Positions 35,675 to 46,901 are shown, counted from the first letter of the stretch. The stretch: 64,000 bases of DNA from Avena insularis (GCA_023614405.1 CM042689.1:332916305-332980304); one strand, 5' to 3'. Notes: generated by a model not told the origin, from the sequence alone. Translations and numbers: made by a program.

Positions 35675-36655
35675 AAGATGGCATATGGGGTGTACATGTC
35701 AGCAAAGAAACTTAAACATTACTTCAAAGAGCACCCCATCAAGGTGATTTGTGAAGCACCCATAGCCGACATATTGAGCAACAAAGATGCAAGTGGCCGA
35801 ATAGCAAAATGGGCAATTGAGTTGTCACCTTATGCTCCGCAATTCGATAGGCGAGATGCAATCAAATCTCAAGCTATGGCCGACTTCTTCGTGGATTGGG
35901 CCGAGGTACAATATGAGCCACCATTACCAGATCCAAATTATTGGACGATGCACTTTGACGGTTCCAAACTAAGAAATGGTTTGGGGGCAGGAATAGTGTT
36001 AACCTTGCCAAAAAGAGACCAGCTGAGATATGTGTTGCAAATACATTTTGCCGCGTCAAACAATGTCGCCGAATATGAAACACTCGTCCATGGATTGAAG
36101 GTGGCGAAAGAGATTGGCATACGCCGAATCTTGTGCTACGGAGACTCTAATCTGGTGGTACAGCAAGTCTCAGGCAATTGGGATGCATTAGATGCTAATA
36201 TGGCCTTATACAGATTTCATGTGCAAAAACTCAGTGGATATTTCGATGGATGTGAATTTCATCATATACCTCGGGCAGAAAACGATGCCGCAGACACATT
36301 GTCAAAACTCGGATCAACCAGACAGTCAATCCCCCCAGGTATTGCCCTAGATCACCTAAGGAAGCCATCGATAACACCATCACCAGAGTCCGAATCCATC
36401 TTCATTCCGGCAAAATCAAGAGAGGATATTATGCCGATGGAAATTGACAAGCAATTTAACCCGGAATTTCCAAAAATACAGCCGGCTGATGCAAGGATGA
36501 GTATGGAAAAATCCGAGGCAGTTATGTCGGCAGAAAATATGGAAATAGATAGTGAGGTTACACCAGAAAAGATCACACCAACATGGGCGCAACCCATATT
36601 CTCTTTCCTTAGAGATGTGATTTTGCCGAATAACGAGATATTGGCAAGACAGTGA
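35675..36655 (+). pseudogene. pol: Tat RNase H end and second, archaeal-type RNase H
   Basis: The same frame continues with the end of the first RNase H (KLKHYFKEHPIKV, ASGRIAKWAIELS). A separate RNase H follows at about 35935-36320: MHFDGSK (Asp), NVAEYETLVHGL (Glu), CYGDSNLVVQQVSG (Asp), AENDAADTLSKLG (Asp). All four catalytic acids are present. This additional aRNH domain between RNase H and integrase is an established Tat-lineage feature. A linker leads to a frameshift at about 36650. Confidence 0.88.
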
Positions 36656-37848
36656 GAAGAGTTAAAGCTTATACAGTCATAAACAATGAGCTGTATAAAA
36701 GGAGTGTCACAAGCGTGTTGCAAAGATGTGTGAGCTCGGCGGAAGGCCAGGAGATCCTCCTAGATATACATCAAGGAGAATGCGGACATCACGCCTCATC
36801 CATATCCTTAGTAGCCAAGGCATTCAGGCATGGGTTTTATTGTCCAACAACATTGAAAGAGGCCAAAGAACTGGTCGAAAAATGTAATGGTTGCCAGAGA
36901 TATGCCCACAAGATACATATGCCATCGTCTGAGTTAAAAACGATACCAATTACTTGGCCATTTTCTGTATGGTGCTTAGATATGGTGGGACCATTTAAGC
37001 CGGCCCGAGGTGGGATGACCCACATATTAGTCATGGTAGACAAATTCACAAAATGGATTGAAGTAAAACCAATAAAGAAATGTGATGGGCCCATAGCAGT
37101 GAAATTCCTCAAAGATATTATCTTAAGATATGGCTACCCACACAGTGTTATTACAGACAACGGTACGAACTTTGCCGAAGGATCCTTCGCTAGGTTTTGT
37201 CAAGAAAAACACATAAGACTAGATGTCGCATCAGTGGCTCACCCAGCATCTAATGGGCAAGTAGAAAGATCTAATGGACTAGTATTGTCCGGAATAAAAC
37301 CATGACTCGTCGAACCGCTGCAAAGATCGGCAGGGTGTTGGATCGAGGAGCTTCCGGCGGTACTATGGAGCCTCAGGACTACCCCAAACAGATCAACGGG
37401 TTATACACCATTTTTTCTGGTATATGGGGCAGAAGTTGTACTACCAGCCGACATAATACATGATTCTCCAAGGGTCACCCAGTATACAACCGCTGAGGTA
37501 AACGAAGTAGCTCGGCAAGATGATGTCGATCTGCTAGAAGAAGCCAGGGAGTTGGCGCTATCAAGATCAGCTATTTATCAGCAAGACTTGCGACGATATC
37601 ATAGCAAGAAGGTAAATCCGAGAGTGTTTAAAGAAGGAGATTTGGTTCTCTGACTGGTGCAACGCACGACCGGCATGCACAAGCTGTCGCCTCCATGGGA
37701 AGGACCATTCATCGTGAGCAAAGCATTGCACAATGATGCGTATTACCTAATCGATGCTCAATCACCAGGAAAGAACAGGGCAGACAAAGCCGACGAAGAA
37801 TCGAAAAGACCATGAAACGTAGCTTTACTTCGTCCATTTTACTCGTAG
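36652..37848 (+). pseudogene. pol: Tat integrase
   Basis: HHCC zinc finger (HQGECGHHASS, CNGCQRYAH), catalytic Asp in WCLDMVGPF, second Asp in VITDNGTNFA, Glu in SNGQVERSNG. In-frame TGA codons are at 37303-37305, 37651-37653 and 37813-37815; the C-terminal region is readable between them (LPAVLWSLRTTPN, FFLVYGAEVVLPAD, LSPPWEGPFIV) to the natural-looking stop at 37846-37848. No chromodomain. Confidence 0.87.
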
Positions 37849-37904
37849 GAGTCATCTATGACACATCGTAGAATGATGCCTCAGGATGGAGCACCAACTA
37901 TATA

Positions 37905-38380
37905 TTAAACCTCGGCGTCCAGAGCAGTGACTCGGAGACTGCTATATGTTGTTTTTAATTTCATATTATGTATCAAACCTCGGCACCTTGAGCAGTGGCT
38001 CAGGGACTGCCCTATGTTGTTTTTAAGTTTGGTTTATGTATTAAACCTCGGCACCTTGAGCAGTGACTCGGGGACTACCCCATATTGTTTCTAAGCATGA
38101 TTCATGTATTCAACCTCGGTGCCAGAGTAGTGGCTCGAGGACTGACATATATGGTTTTTTGATTTTGTGTTATATATTAAACCTCGGCACCCTGAGCAGT
38201 GACTCGGGGACTGCCCCATATTGTTTCTAAGTTTGATTCATGTATTCAACCTCGGCACCTTGGGCAGTGACTCGGGGACTGTCCTATATTGTTTCTAAGT
38301 TTGGTTTATGTATTAAACCTCGTTGCTTTGAGCAGTAGCTCGGGGACAACCCTATGTTATTTCTAAGTATGGGTTATCCT
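37905..38380 (+). repeat. Seven 68-bp tandem repeats downstream of pol
   Basis: Units start at 37905, 37973, 38041, 38109, 38177, 38245 and 38313, each 68 bp. Consensus start TTAAACCTCGGCACC, core AGCAGTGACTCGGGGACTG, end GTTTTGTTTATGTA-like. A partial eighth unit begins near 38396. The core CTCGGGGACT resembles the element's own PPT (CTTCGGGGACTAA at 41772). Arrays at this site are known in Tat elements. Confidence 0.93.
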
Positions 38381-39524
38381 TTGTTACAAGAGTCGGTATC
38401 AAACTTCGACACCCAGAGTAATATTATTTCGCTCTCCCCAAATACGGTCTTCGAGGTTTACGCCCAGATTAACAGTCCAAACCACAGTGGTCAAGTTACA
38501 AAGCTTATTAAAGCCAGGCAATAGTGAACGCCAAACTACGGTAAAGCAAAGGCAAATATACACTCCAAACTCAAGAAATTGAAAGCTGCCAAAGCGAGGA
38601 TTCGGACAAACACGACCTGTTTAAACAAAGTGATGACGATTACAACCACATGTGTCTCAGCAGCACAAGGCAAAAGGAGTTCATACCGCACAAAGAAACG
38701 GACAAATGTTTGACGTACATCATACGCCCGGCATACCAGGGATAAGAAGTGACTTAGAGTTTTTTAACTCGAGAGGCACTGAATTGGTCAGGAGCGGGGC
38801 ACTCCGAGGTAGGTGGCACTTCGGCCGAAGTTGCCTCGCCCTCCATAGATCCAGGAGCAACTTCGGGGGAAGCCTGAGGCTGTTGATAAACGTCAGCCTG
38901 CACTGTGGAATGCCCAGTACCTTTGGAGGAGGATCGCGCGTCGCCGTTACCATCCGAGCTCGAGCTAGAATCACCAGAAGTATCCGAGTTACCCTCATCT
39001 TCGCCCTGTTCGGCTGAGTTATCATCAGAAGCATCCTTAACTTCGACCTCGTCTTCCGGGTTAGAAAGAAAACTCGGCCCTTCATTCCAGTTATGCACAT
39101 CTGCATACTCAACAAGCTGGAAGGCACGAGCTTGCCTGAGAGCGACAAATTCTGGGTCCTCAACCCAGCGGGAACCAGTGCGCAGATTTATCAAGGTATC
39201 AAGGGAAATATCCTCATACCATGACATGATGACTGTGAGAGCCATGTCAGCACCAGCTCGTCCGGCGGATTCCCTCCAAAGACTTAACTGTTTCTCAGAT
39301 GCCATTAATCTTTCCACCAATACCTTGACCTCATCAATATCAGGAGTCCCAGAAGTATTCGGCCAGAGAACATGGTAGGCCTGGATAGCCGCCTGCACCA
39401 AGTACCTACCCATAATCTTCATTGGACCAACAGCAGCGCCAACAGCAACCAAGAAATCTTCCATCGAGTACTCTGAGTGGGACTCGTCATGCTGGGACCG
39501 CTGGGCTTAACAGAAAGAGGAGCC

Positions 39525-39596
39525 CTGCGAAGACAAAAAAGATCAAGTCAAAAAGCAGAAAGAGAGAAACAGGAAATACAAGCAAAAGCAACTCAC
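39525..39596 (-). other. Intron 2 of the antisense gene
   Basis: Minus strand: donor ACTAG|GTGAGT at 39597/39596; acceptor after a pyrimidine-rich tract, TTGTCTTCGCAG|GG at 39525/39524. 72 bp, splitting a codon after its second base. Confidence 0.7.
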
Positions 39597-40012
39597 CTAG
39601 TAACCCCGTACATGGTCTTGCGCCTTGGAGGATGCTGGGCTGACTTCTTCATTCGCTTCTTGGGGGCCACTTCTGAGGCACTAGTGGGAGCGCTACGTTT
39701 CCCCGAGGTAACAGGAGGCCGAGAGGCGAGAGGCTCGGTGTTGTGAACCTGACCGGCCGGATTAGCTAAGAAAGTAGAAGCCGGAAATGCATAAGAAATT
39801 GGCATTGCGGCAACTACCTATAGAACTTGGACCTCGTCCGAATCACCTTCCTCCTCGTGGGCCGGGGTCTTGCCGCGGGTGCGAGCCGGAGCAAGATCTG
39901 ACTTGGGAACGAACTCTTCTGAGTCCGGCTCCCCGCTGTCCGGGGTATTCCGATCCGCGGGCCACGGGAGGGACAAAACCTCGGCGTCCTCAGTCTTCTG
40001 CTCCTCAAACCT

Positions 40013-40092
40013 CTACAAGACAAGAAAGAGAAAGATTAATGAAAGAAGATACATATGCGATTAAAAGGTAAAACATGACTGCAATAACTTAC
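40013..40092 (-). other. Intron 1 of the antisense gene
   Basis: Minus strand: donor CCCAGA|GTAAGT at 40093/40092, a near-perfect consensus; acceptor CTTGTCTTGTAG|AGG at 40013/40012 after a pyrimidine tract. 80 bp, between codons. Confidence 0.75.
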
Positions 40093-41387
40093 TCTGGGAG
40101 GGGGATGCTCACGGGTGAATGGCTTCAATCCCCAGGCCCAGTCCTCCGGCATCTCCGTCTTAAAGATAGCCCGGACACGCTTGAAGATGAGGTAGTTGTC
40201 CAGCTCCACCGTCGAGACTCGGTTGGGGTCGAGAGGACCGCTCATATAGCAGAGCTTGTGTGTGTGTTTCTGGAATGGGCAGATTCGGCTCAGCAGTAGT
40301 CATCAGATCCTCGCCGCGTAGCCCAGAGCGGATCAGTTCCTTCAGCCGAATCTCAAAACCCTCGGCCAAAGCATGACTCTTCCTCGGATTATAGGTCCAG
40401 TTCTTCTTGGAAGGAGGGCCAATGGAAAAGGCATGGAGCCGAATCTTATCCTCATTCCCGAAGTTCTTGACATAAAAGAAGGACTTGTGCCACTTCTTAC
40501 ATGATTCTAGACCTGCAACACGAGGAAATTCGGATTTCCTCTGAGGTGTGATGGACGCTTCTCCACATTGAGTGAGCAACTTCTCGGAGGGTTGCAGAGA
40601 TTTGTCTGGGACGATGTTGGAACGAATCTGGAAAAACTTTGACCAGACGTGCACAGACGGCCATAGGCCGAAGTATCCCTCCGAGGCAGAGATGAAGGCA
40701 GAGAGAGAGGCAATGGCGTTAGAAGGAAGATGATGCGGCTGAAGGCCGAAGTAATCGAGAAACTCCCTAGCAAAGTCGCTGAGAGGGAGACCAAAGCCGC
40801 GAGCAAAATGCGACATGAAAACTACATACTCGCCCTCCCTAAGATCTGGAGAGGATTCACTACCGGGTAAGCGACATGCTACCTCGGCAGGAATCCGGCG
40901 AGTCCGGATTAGCCACTCGACCTCGCGGCGAGTGACGGAAGAGCCCTACCACGAGCCCCGCTCGGTCCCAGATGCAGCATCGTCGTCCTCAACGAGCGCA
41001 CCGCTGACGGAGCTCGACATGGGGTCGTCGGAGAAACTTACGGAGGAGGAGATAGCGGCGGAGGAAAACCTAGAACTACAAGGCCCTGTCGTGGTTCTAC
41101 CCGAAAACGACGGCGGAGCAGAGAAGAAACTGCCGCGCGAGAACAGAAGAAAAACAGAGGTCTCTAGAGGAGAACCTAGGCGATAGGACCGGATGAACTC
41201 ACCGGCGACGATGCCGGAGCGAGCAAACAGGGACGAAGGCGACGGAGCAGTGCGGCGGGATCCCTGCCGTCAAGGACCCAGATGAGCGCACGGCGGCGGC
41301 GGAAGCACGAACGGGCGCAGAGGCGAGAGGTAGAAGAAGGGCGCAGGTGAGCGAAGGGGGAAAGTGAATCCCCCAGCCCCGCGCCCC

Positions 41388-41395
41388 TCTTTATA
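41388..41395 (-). promoter_or_regulatory. TATA box of the antisense gene
   Basis: Minus strand GGTTATAAAGAGGGG in a GC-rich context, about 370 bp upstream of the antisense ATG (41020). It lies between the antisense gene and the 3' LTR and so is separate from the LTR promoter. Confidence 0.55.
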
Positions 41396-41770
41396 ACCGC
41401 GCCTCCTGCGAGGTAGTGGGATCGTGGGTGTGACGGTTGACCGTGTAGATCGTGTACGCGGCACTGCCGCACGCCGCTAAGTGGAACCGCACCAACGACC
41501 ACACGATGGAAAAGAAGGCCACGATCCCCGACGGAAACGGCACACGAGGCGTCAGAATACGCGATGTGACGAAGCGAAGATAATCAGTCGATAAATACTG
41601 TAGAGGAACAAAAAACTAGAGAAACAATGATGAGTATGACACGTAGGACGAGGCGTACGCGAGAAGATATGATGATACCTTGAACGAGAAAAAGATAACT
41701 CGGAAACAATGCAGAACGAATATCATGAAACTGATACGGCCTGGCCGAGGTTATTGGCGGGGCCATACCA

Positions 41771-41784
41771 GCTTCGGGGACTAA
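41771..41784 (+). other. Polypurine tract of the Tat element
   Basis: GCTTCGGGGACTAA directly precedes the 3' LTR start TGTTGGGG. Confidence 0.75.
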
Positions 41785-42549
41785 TGTTGGGGAGGTGACC
41801 TCGGATAGGGTAAAGACGGGGAAAGACGAAAGGACGTTCCCCGTCCAGTTTCAATTCTGATCTAAGTCGGCGAATCATGTAGAGGTCGGCCGAGATATAA
41901 AAGGGCAGACCCTATGATAATAGCAAAGGCATTACCCGGCGAATCTTGTATAAGTCGGCTGGGTTAGCGAATAGTCTTAATGCGTGAAGGACGAGCCGAG
42001 TTATGCGAGGCAGGGCGAATGATCTGGCTTGCAGAGAAGGAGAAGCCTAAAGTCAAACTCTAGTCACGGGCCAGGAGAATCTGGCGGAACCAAGCACAAA
42101 GGACAAAGGCGCAGGCGACGGAGGCGAAGGAGGTCACGGAGGTGGCATCCACGAAGCTTGGGCGTCTGGAGGGCCCTCTGGAACCTTGCCGTCATTAGAA
42201 GGGCGACACGGAAAGGAGGCCGCCGAGTTACTATATTGGGACAAGCATATTCCTCGAATATGTTTGCCACGTCAGCCCTAGAGGAACCCAGGGCTCTCCT
42301 TTATAAGGGGAGGCTTGGGCACTGAGAAGGGCATCGGCTCATTTGGTACCGTTAGGCTGGTAAAGTTCTTCCTTTTTACTTGTAAACAGTTCAAGGATCA
42401 CTTGTAGCCCAAGGAAGGAGAAATAAAGATCTTTACCTTAGTCACCTGTGTGTAGAATCAACTACATCTTCCCTCCCTAGATCCCTCTAGCATCCATTGG
42501 CCCCATACTTTAGCCTACCCATGGCATCTGCCGTGCCACCACCACGACA
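41785..42549 (+). repeat. 3' LTR of the Tat element
   Basis: 765 bp, aligned with 30218-30997; followed by the TSD ATACT (42550-42554). Confidence 0.93.
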
Positions 42550-42554
42550 ATACT

Positions 42555-42722
42555 TGTCCAATAGTAGAGATATTTCTTTCTCCTGCACCTACTGTTTTAT
42601 TCGCAAGACGATAAATACTAGGTGTATAAGCGGTTGGCTTTTCATGTTACTAGCGATTATTGCACACATTAACATGTTATGGTTGAAATTAAATACGAAA
42701 ACATGTAATGAAGAAAAGATAT
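42555..42722 (+). repeat. 169-bp direct repeat, right copy
   Basis: Starts exactly after the TSD with TGTCCAATAGTAGAG and ends AGAAAAGATAT; partner of 30044-30212. Confidence 0.85.
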
Positions 42723-42769
42723 CTCATATAATTATAAAGTAGAGAACATGTGCCACAAAGAGAAAGGGA

Positions 42770-42925
42770 GTCCTCTCTCTCTCTCACCAAATCATAGGTG
42801 CCACCTCTAAGAGACGGAGATGTCAAACTACTGGACATGCCCTTATTTAATTCAAATCAAAAACTTATTATGAAGATTAAATGTAAGAGAATAAGTCAAA
42901 TGGTAAACCATTTTATCAAGAATAA
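42770..42925 (+). repeat. Duplicated segment copy 1, left of the CACTA element
   Basis: After a CT microsatellite (about 42772-42785) it matches 46522-46672 (AGGTGCCACCTCTAA, CAAACTACTGGACATGCCC, GTAAGAGAATAAGTCAAA). It ends with TAA (42923-42925), the CACTA target duplication. Confidence 0.85.
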
Positions 42926-44323
42926 CACGGGTGGAAAACGGGCCTTTAGTCCCGTTTTGCACCCGGGACTGCGAATTCGGGACTAAACGTCCGTATCTCT
43001 AGTCCCGGTTTGCTACAAACCGAACTAGAGGCCACCACATGGCCGCTTTTCGGAGCGGATGGACGGACGACCTTTAGTCCCGGGTCGTAACACGGTCCGG
43101 AACTAGCGAATTGTTTTTCAATTATTTTGAATTTTTCTTTGAACTTCTGAATTGTTTGACTCGTTAATACTCTCACTTGAAACATTTTTGACCCTAACTA
43201 TACTTAATCTTAGGTTAAATTACACTCGTGGTGAAAGTTCCCAGTCGATCACCCATCCTCGTAGTACTCCACCCCTAGCACGCTTAACTTCTCTATTCCA
43301 TCAGGATGTCCTTGTGTGTGAAGACTATCATATCAATCATATTAGCTCGTATCAATATGTCACACGTCTTTATTTTTTAGAAACTACAAATAAATATTTA
43401 AATAAATAACAATAAATAAGTAATAATAAATATTTTATTCCAATGAAAATAAAAAACTAATTAAAATAATATTTTATTCAAATTTTCCATTTAATCATTT
43501 AATATGGCATAAATAATATCTTTAAATCTATAAATCGAAATTTTTCAAATAATATATCCATTATTATCAGAAAATGTGAGGAATCCAAATATGACATAAA
43601 TTTTTTGCTAAAAAATTAAATTTTTAAATAAGCTTTTCCTTTTCGAATTTTAAAAATATAAAAGAATCCAAAACGGCCTAAGGCCGTTGAAATCGAACTC
43701 AAAAAATTTTCCGAACATTTTTATAGGTTGTACGTTTTTTCGACATCGTACGCAAAAGTTATAGCCATTTGAAGTTTTCATGACCATTTTTTGCAAAATA
43801 TGTTGAAATTCATGTTTGTTAATTTTCGTAACAACTAAATTATTTAATATAACTATAGTTTGAAGGATTTTATTTTTGGATTTTTTTATAATTTTGTGGC
43901 ATGTGTTTTGAAACTAGAAAAGGCGATCTCGAGGGGTGTGTGTGTTTGTGGTGGACAGAAATCTCCTGGTATGGCATGATTTTTGTCTATTTTCCTGCCA
44001 TGGCAGAACCCGCAATATTTTTTTTGCCAGATTTTTAGTCCCGGTTGATGCCACAAACCAAGACTAGAGGGTGTTGCTTTAGTCCCGGTTAGAGACACCA
44101 ACCGAGACTGAGGGTGTTGCCCGCGCCCTCACCCCTTTAGTCCCGGGTCGTATCACGAACCGGAACTAAATGTCCGAACGACCCGAGACTAGAGCTTCCC
44201 CAACCTCCTAGCCACTGAAAACGGGACGAACCGAGACTAGTGCTCACACTAGTTTCGACCCAAGATACACCCGACACTAGAGCAAGAATTAGATGCGAAC
44301 CAAAGCCCTTTTTTCTACTAGTG
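42926..44323. mobile_element. Non-autonomous CACTA transposon
   Basis: 1398 bp flanked by TAA (42923-42925 and 44324-44326). The right end TTTTTTCTACTAGTG is the reverse complement of a CACTAGTAGAAAA start; the left end CACGGGTGGAAAACGGGCC is a decayed version. Both subterminal regions carry repeated TTTAGTCCCGGGT/AGTCCCGGTT motifs in both orientations (42944, 42998, 43072, 44036, 44078, 44138), typical of CACTA subterminal repeats. The middle is AT-rich with no transposase. Confidence 0.92.
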
Positions 44324-44556
44324 TAAGTTGTTATTGTTTTTCTAGATGGTGTATATCCCAAGATAAATCAGCTTCTCTTCTATTAGAGATGCTCTAACTA
44401 TGTCGCTACAAAATTAATTAGAATTAATAAGAGCATCATTCATAAGGGCATACATGACTTCCAAGAAAGCGTACAATCAAACATTTCTATTAGTCATAAA
44501 AAATATAGAAGCATATCTTATTTTTGTGGGAAAAATATCGTAATTGATAATATGAA
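44324..44556 (+). repeat. Duplicated segment copy 1, right of the CACTA element
   Basis: Matches 46670-46901 (AAGTTGTTATTGTTT, TCTATTAGAGATGCTCTAAC, AATAAGAGCATCA, TATTAGTCATAAAAAATATAG). Together with 42770-42922 it forms one segment interrupted by the CACTA element. Confidence 0.88.
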
Positions 44557-45215
44557 AATAATATCACTAGATATATAATAATATTTTTCATTATTTTCAA
44601 TCCGCCTGATTGGGCGATAGATAGTGAGTACAACCTTTAAGGAATTTTACAGTATTACACCATATTTAAGTACCAAAATGTTCTCATTTTTAACCAAAAA
44701 ATATTTTAGGTTAAATTTAGAATTCATAAATAGTATAATTCAACAACTTATTTCTTAGATGGAACATATCTTATTCTTTTTTAGCAAGAAGAATAGTCTA
44801 GAACTTAACTTAATTTCAGTATAGAAGCATTTATAAATTATATTATCCACTAAAATTAAAATATTGAACTCAGGAAAAGGAAAACAAAAATTAAAGGTGG
44901 AAGACAATTATAGGAATTTCATTGTGGAGAAATGATCAGATTTGAAGTTAATTACTATTTAGTGGATATTTTTATAATTCGGCATAGGCAATCTAGCACA
45001 AATATACCCATGAACCAGTTACTTAATTTGCCAGCCAAGTATTCTGTCTGCGTAGCCCATTGTACCCATGACTTGATAACTCCAACAACTTCTCTGTGGT
45101 AGTGCCACTAATGTATGTCTCATTCTATTGCACCGCGTCCATGTTCATCATCCCAGCTGAGTATTTTGTCTCTGTCACCCATTGTACCCATGACTTTATA
45201 ACACCGGTGAATTTT
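44557..45215. other. AT-rich stretch with a short direct repeat
   Basis: No coding signal. A block of about 50 bp (GTATTCTGTCTG...CCCATTGTACCCATGACTT, 45033-45083) recurs at 45155-45205. Confidence 0.5.
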
Positions 45216-46508
45216 TGTAGGGGTTCGTAGCATAAAACAATAATTTTTCTAACTAGCAACGCTAAACTACCAAGATCTATCTAGGAGCAATGCTGTGACG
45301 GAAAGGTCTCAGTGTCATACTCTTGTAGATCGAAAGCGTTTAACGTTCACAATTAACATGGATGATATAGTCGAACAGGGTAGCCGACCTCAAGGTCGTG
45401 TTGATCCTTGCACAATGACCAGGTGGGACAACTAACTGCACTGTCGTGGTTTTGCACACGTACAATTCTTAATAACAACTCTCGGTTCTTCAATCCAGCC
45501 GAGATTATGGAAGTAGATCTTTTGAATCGGGAATCCAATAGCGTGATGGTGTGCATATTGTAAACTCATCTACCACGTGTGCAGTTCTTCTTGGAACTGC
45601 GAGCATGAACACCAACGAGGGAGAGAACCTCTGGGCTTGGGGATTGTGTGCCTCCTCTCCCCCCGTGTCCCCATCCTTATATAGGGGGAGGGGTGCATCC
45701 TGGGGGAGAGGCGGCGACCAAGGAGGTGGAGGAGGCAGCGGCCAGGGGTGGCTCCACCCCGCACCACCCAAACCCTAGGGCTAGTCGGCCCCTCTTTTCC
45801 TCTTAGGCGGCGACCCCTTCATGGGCCTCCCCTCCGAGAGGGGCCCATTTAGGTAGGCTGCCCCTAAAATCAAATATTAAATATATTTTTAATATTAATC
45901 AATATTAAATAAATATTATTTAATTCCCTATGCTTTGAAACACCTTTCGGATCACTCTAAACACCCTTTGGATTCTCACGGAACACTTCCGGTTCTCTCT
46001 TTTCTTTCTTCTGGTGATCCCGATGATTCCAAAACTATCTCTAAGCGTTATCAAACCCTTAAGTATGTTACCCTACGGTTCGAAAACATTGCCGACATGA
46101 TCAAGACGCTTCATCGGCAGGACCTAAATGTCCATAATGACCCCCTGCGCATTCGACGAATATATGTCGTTTGAACCATAAACATCGATTCCAATTCTCT
46201 TTATTACTTTGATACTTGAATCGTTCGAGATCAAATTGTCGGTATCATCATACCTAGTTCAATATAGTTATTACCGACGGTCGCTACTTAAATTGTTCCC
46301 ATGATATTCCATCCTCATGACCTAGTCATACGTTGCGTAGCTTCATGGATGTAATGTCACCGAGTGGGCCCTACGTATCTTCCCTTCACGTGCGAGAACA
46401 AATCCCGTTTTTTTATAAATACGCCTCAACCTATCCCTTCGAAATACCTAAGGTACACCTTTATGATCACCATGTTAAAGTGTGACGGTTGATAGTTTTG
46501 ATCAACCT
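45216..46508 (-). repeat. Truncated BARE/Angela-like copia LTR
   Basis: Begins TGTAGGGGTTCGTAGCATA, the inverse of a BARE/Angela-type LTR end, and shares further blocks with that family (TACCCTACGGTTCG, GACATGATC, ACCGAGTGGGCCC). A TATA-like CTTATATAGG lies near 45676. The other terminus is missing near 46508, where a CT-rich run begins. No coding region is attached. Confidence 0.65.
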
Positions 46509-46521
46509 ATCTCTCTCTCTA

Positions 46522-46901
46522 CACACACAAAACCAAATAATAGGTGCCACCTCTAAAATACGGAGATGTCAAACTACTGGACATGCCCTTATTTAATTCT
46601 AATCAAAAACTTATTATGGAGATTACATGTAAGAGAATAAGTCAAAGGGTAAACCATTTTATCAGTAATAAGTTGTTATTGTTTCTCTAGATGGTGTATA
46701 TCCCAAGATAAATCAGCTTCTCTTCTATTAGAGATGCTCTAACTATCTCGCTACAAAAGTAATTAGAATTAATAAGAGCATCACTCATAAGGGCATACAT
46801 GACTTCCAAGAATGTGTACAATCAAACATTTCTATTAGTCATAAAAAATATAGAAGCATATCTTTTTTTTGTGGGAAAATATCTTAATTGATAATACTGA
46901 A
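46522..46901 (+). repeat. Duplicated segment copy 2 (empty site of the CACTA element)
   Basis: Contiguous match to 42770-42922 plus 44324-44556. At the point where copy 1 carries the CACTA element, copy 2 reads ATCAGTAATAAGTTG with a single TAA. Confidence 0.88.

Larger units (their letters stand above)
38754..41020 (-). pseudogene. Three-exon antisense gene of the Tat element (PF04195-like)
   Basis: Exon 1 (41020-40093) starts at an ATG and holds TRREVEWLIRTRRIP, GEYVVFMSHFARGFGLPLS, FLDYFGLQPHHLPSNAI and EGYFGLWPSVHVWSKFF, the signature of the plant 'putative gypsy type transposon' domain (PF04195). Exon 2 (40012-39597) is acidic, then basic (KKRMKKSAQHPPRRK, a possible nuclear localisation signal). 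Exon 3 (39524-38754) has a helical region and a Ser/Asp/Glu-rich tail. The exon 1/2 junction is in phase 0. Breaks: TAG at 40948-40946, a frameshift near an (AC) run at about 40255-40265, a TAG in exon 2 just before VVAAMPISY, and a frameshift near 39480-39500. The function of this protein class is unknown. Confidence 0.8.
30218..42549 (+). mobile_element. Full-length Ty3/gypsy element, Tat lineage
   Basis: 12,332 bp with LTRs 30218-30997 and 41785-42549 and TSD ATACT (30213-30217 and 42550-42554). It has a tRNA-Lys type PBS, gag, protease, RT, RNase H, a second archaeal-type RNase H, integrase without chromodomain, a tandem-repeat array, an antisense spliced gene and a PPT. The second RNase H, the tandem repeats and the antisense gene with a 'putative gypsy type transposon' domain are known marks of the Tat branch. 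About eight in-frame stops and several frameshifts make it inactive. Confidence 0.92.

Noticed and set aside
37905..38380. CRISPR-like array
   Set aside because: The 68-bp units are continuous tandem repeats without unique spacers, in a plant retrotransposon.
43100..43900. Coding region of the CACTA element
   Set aside because: AT-rich with no transposase motif or long frame. The element is too short to be autonomous.
45033..45205. Short direct repeats as LTRs or a TSD of a small element
   Set aside because: The two ~50-bp copies are imperfect, only 122 bp apart and lack terminal signatures.
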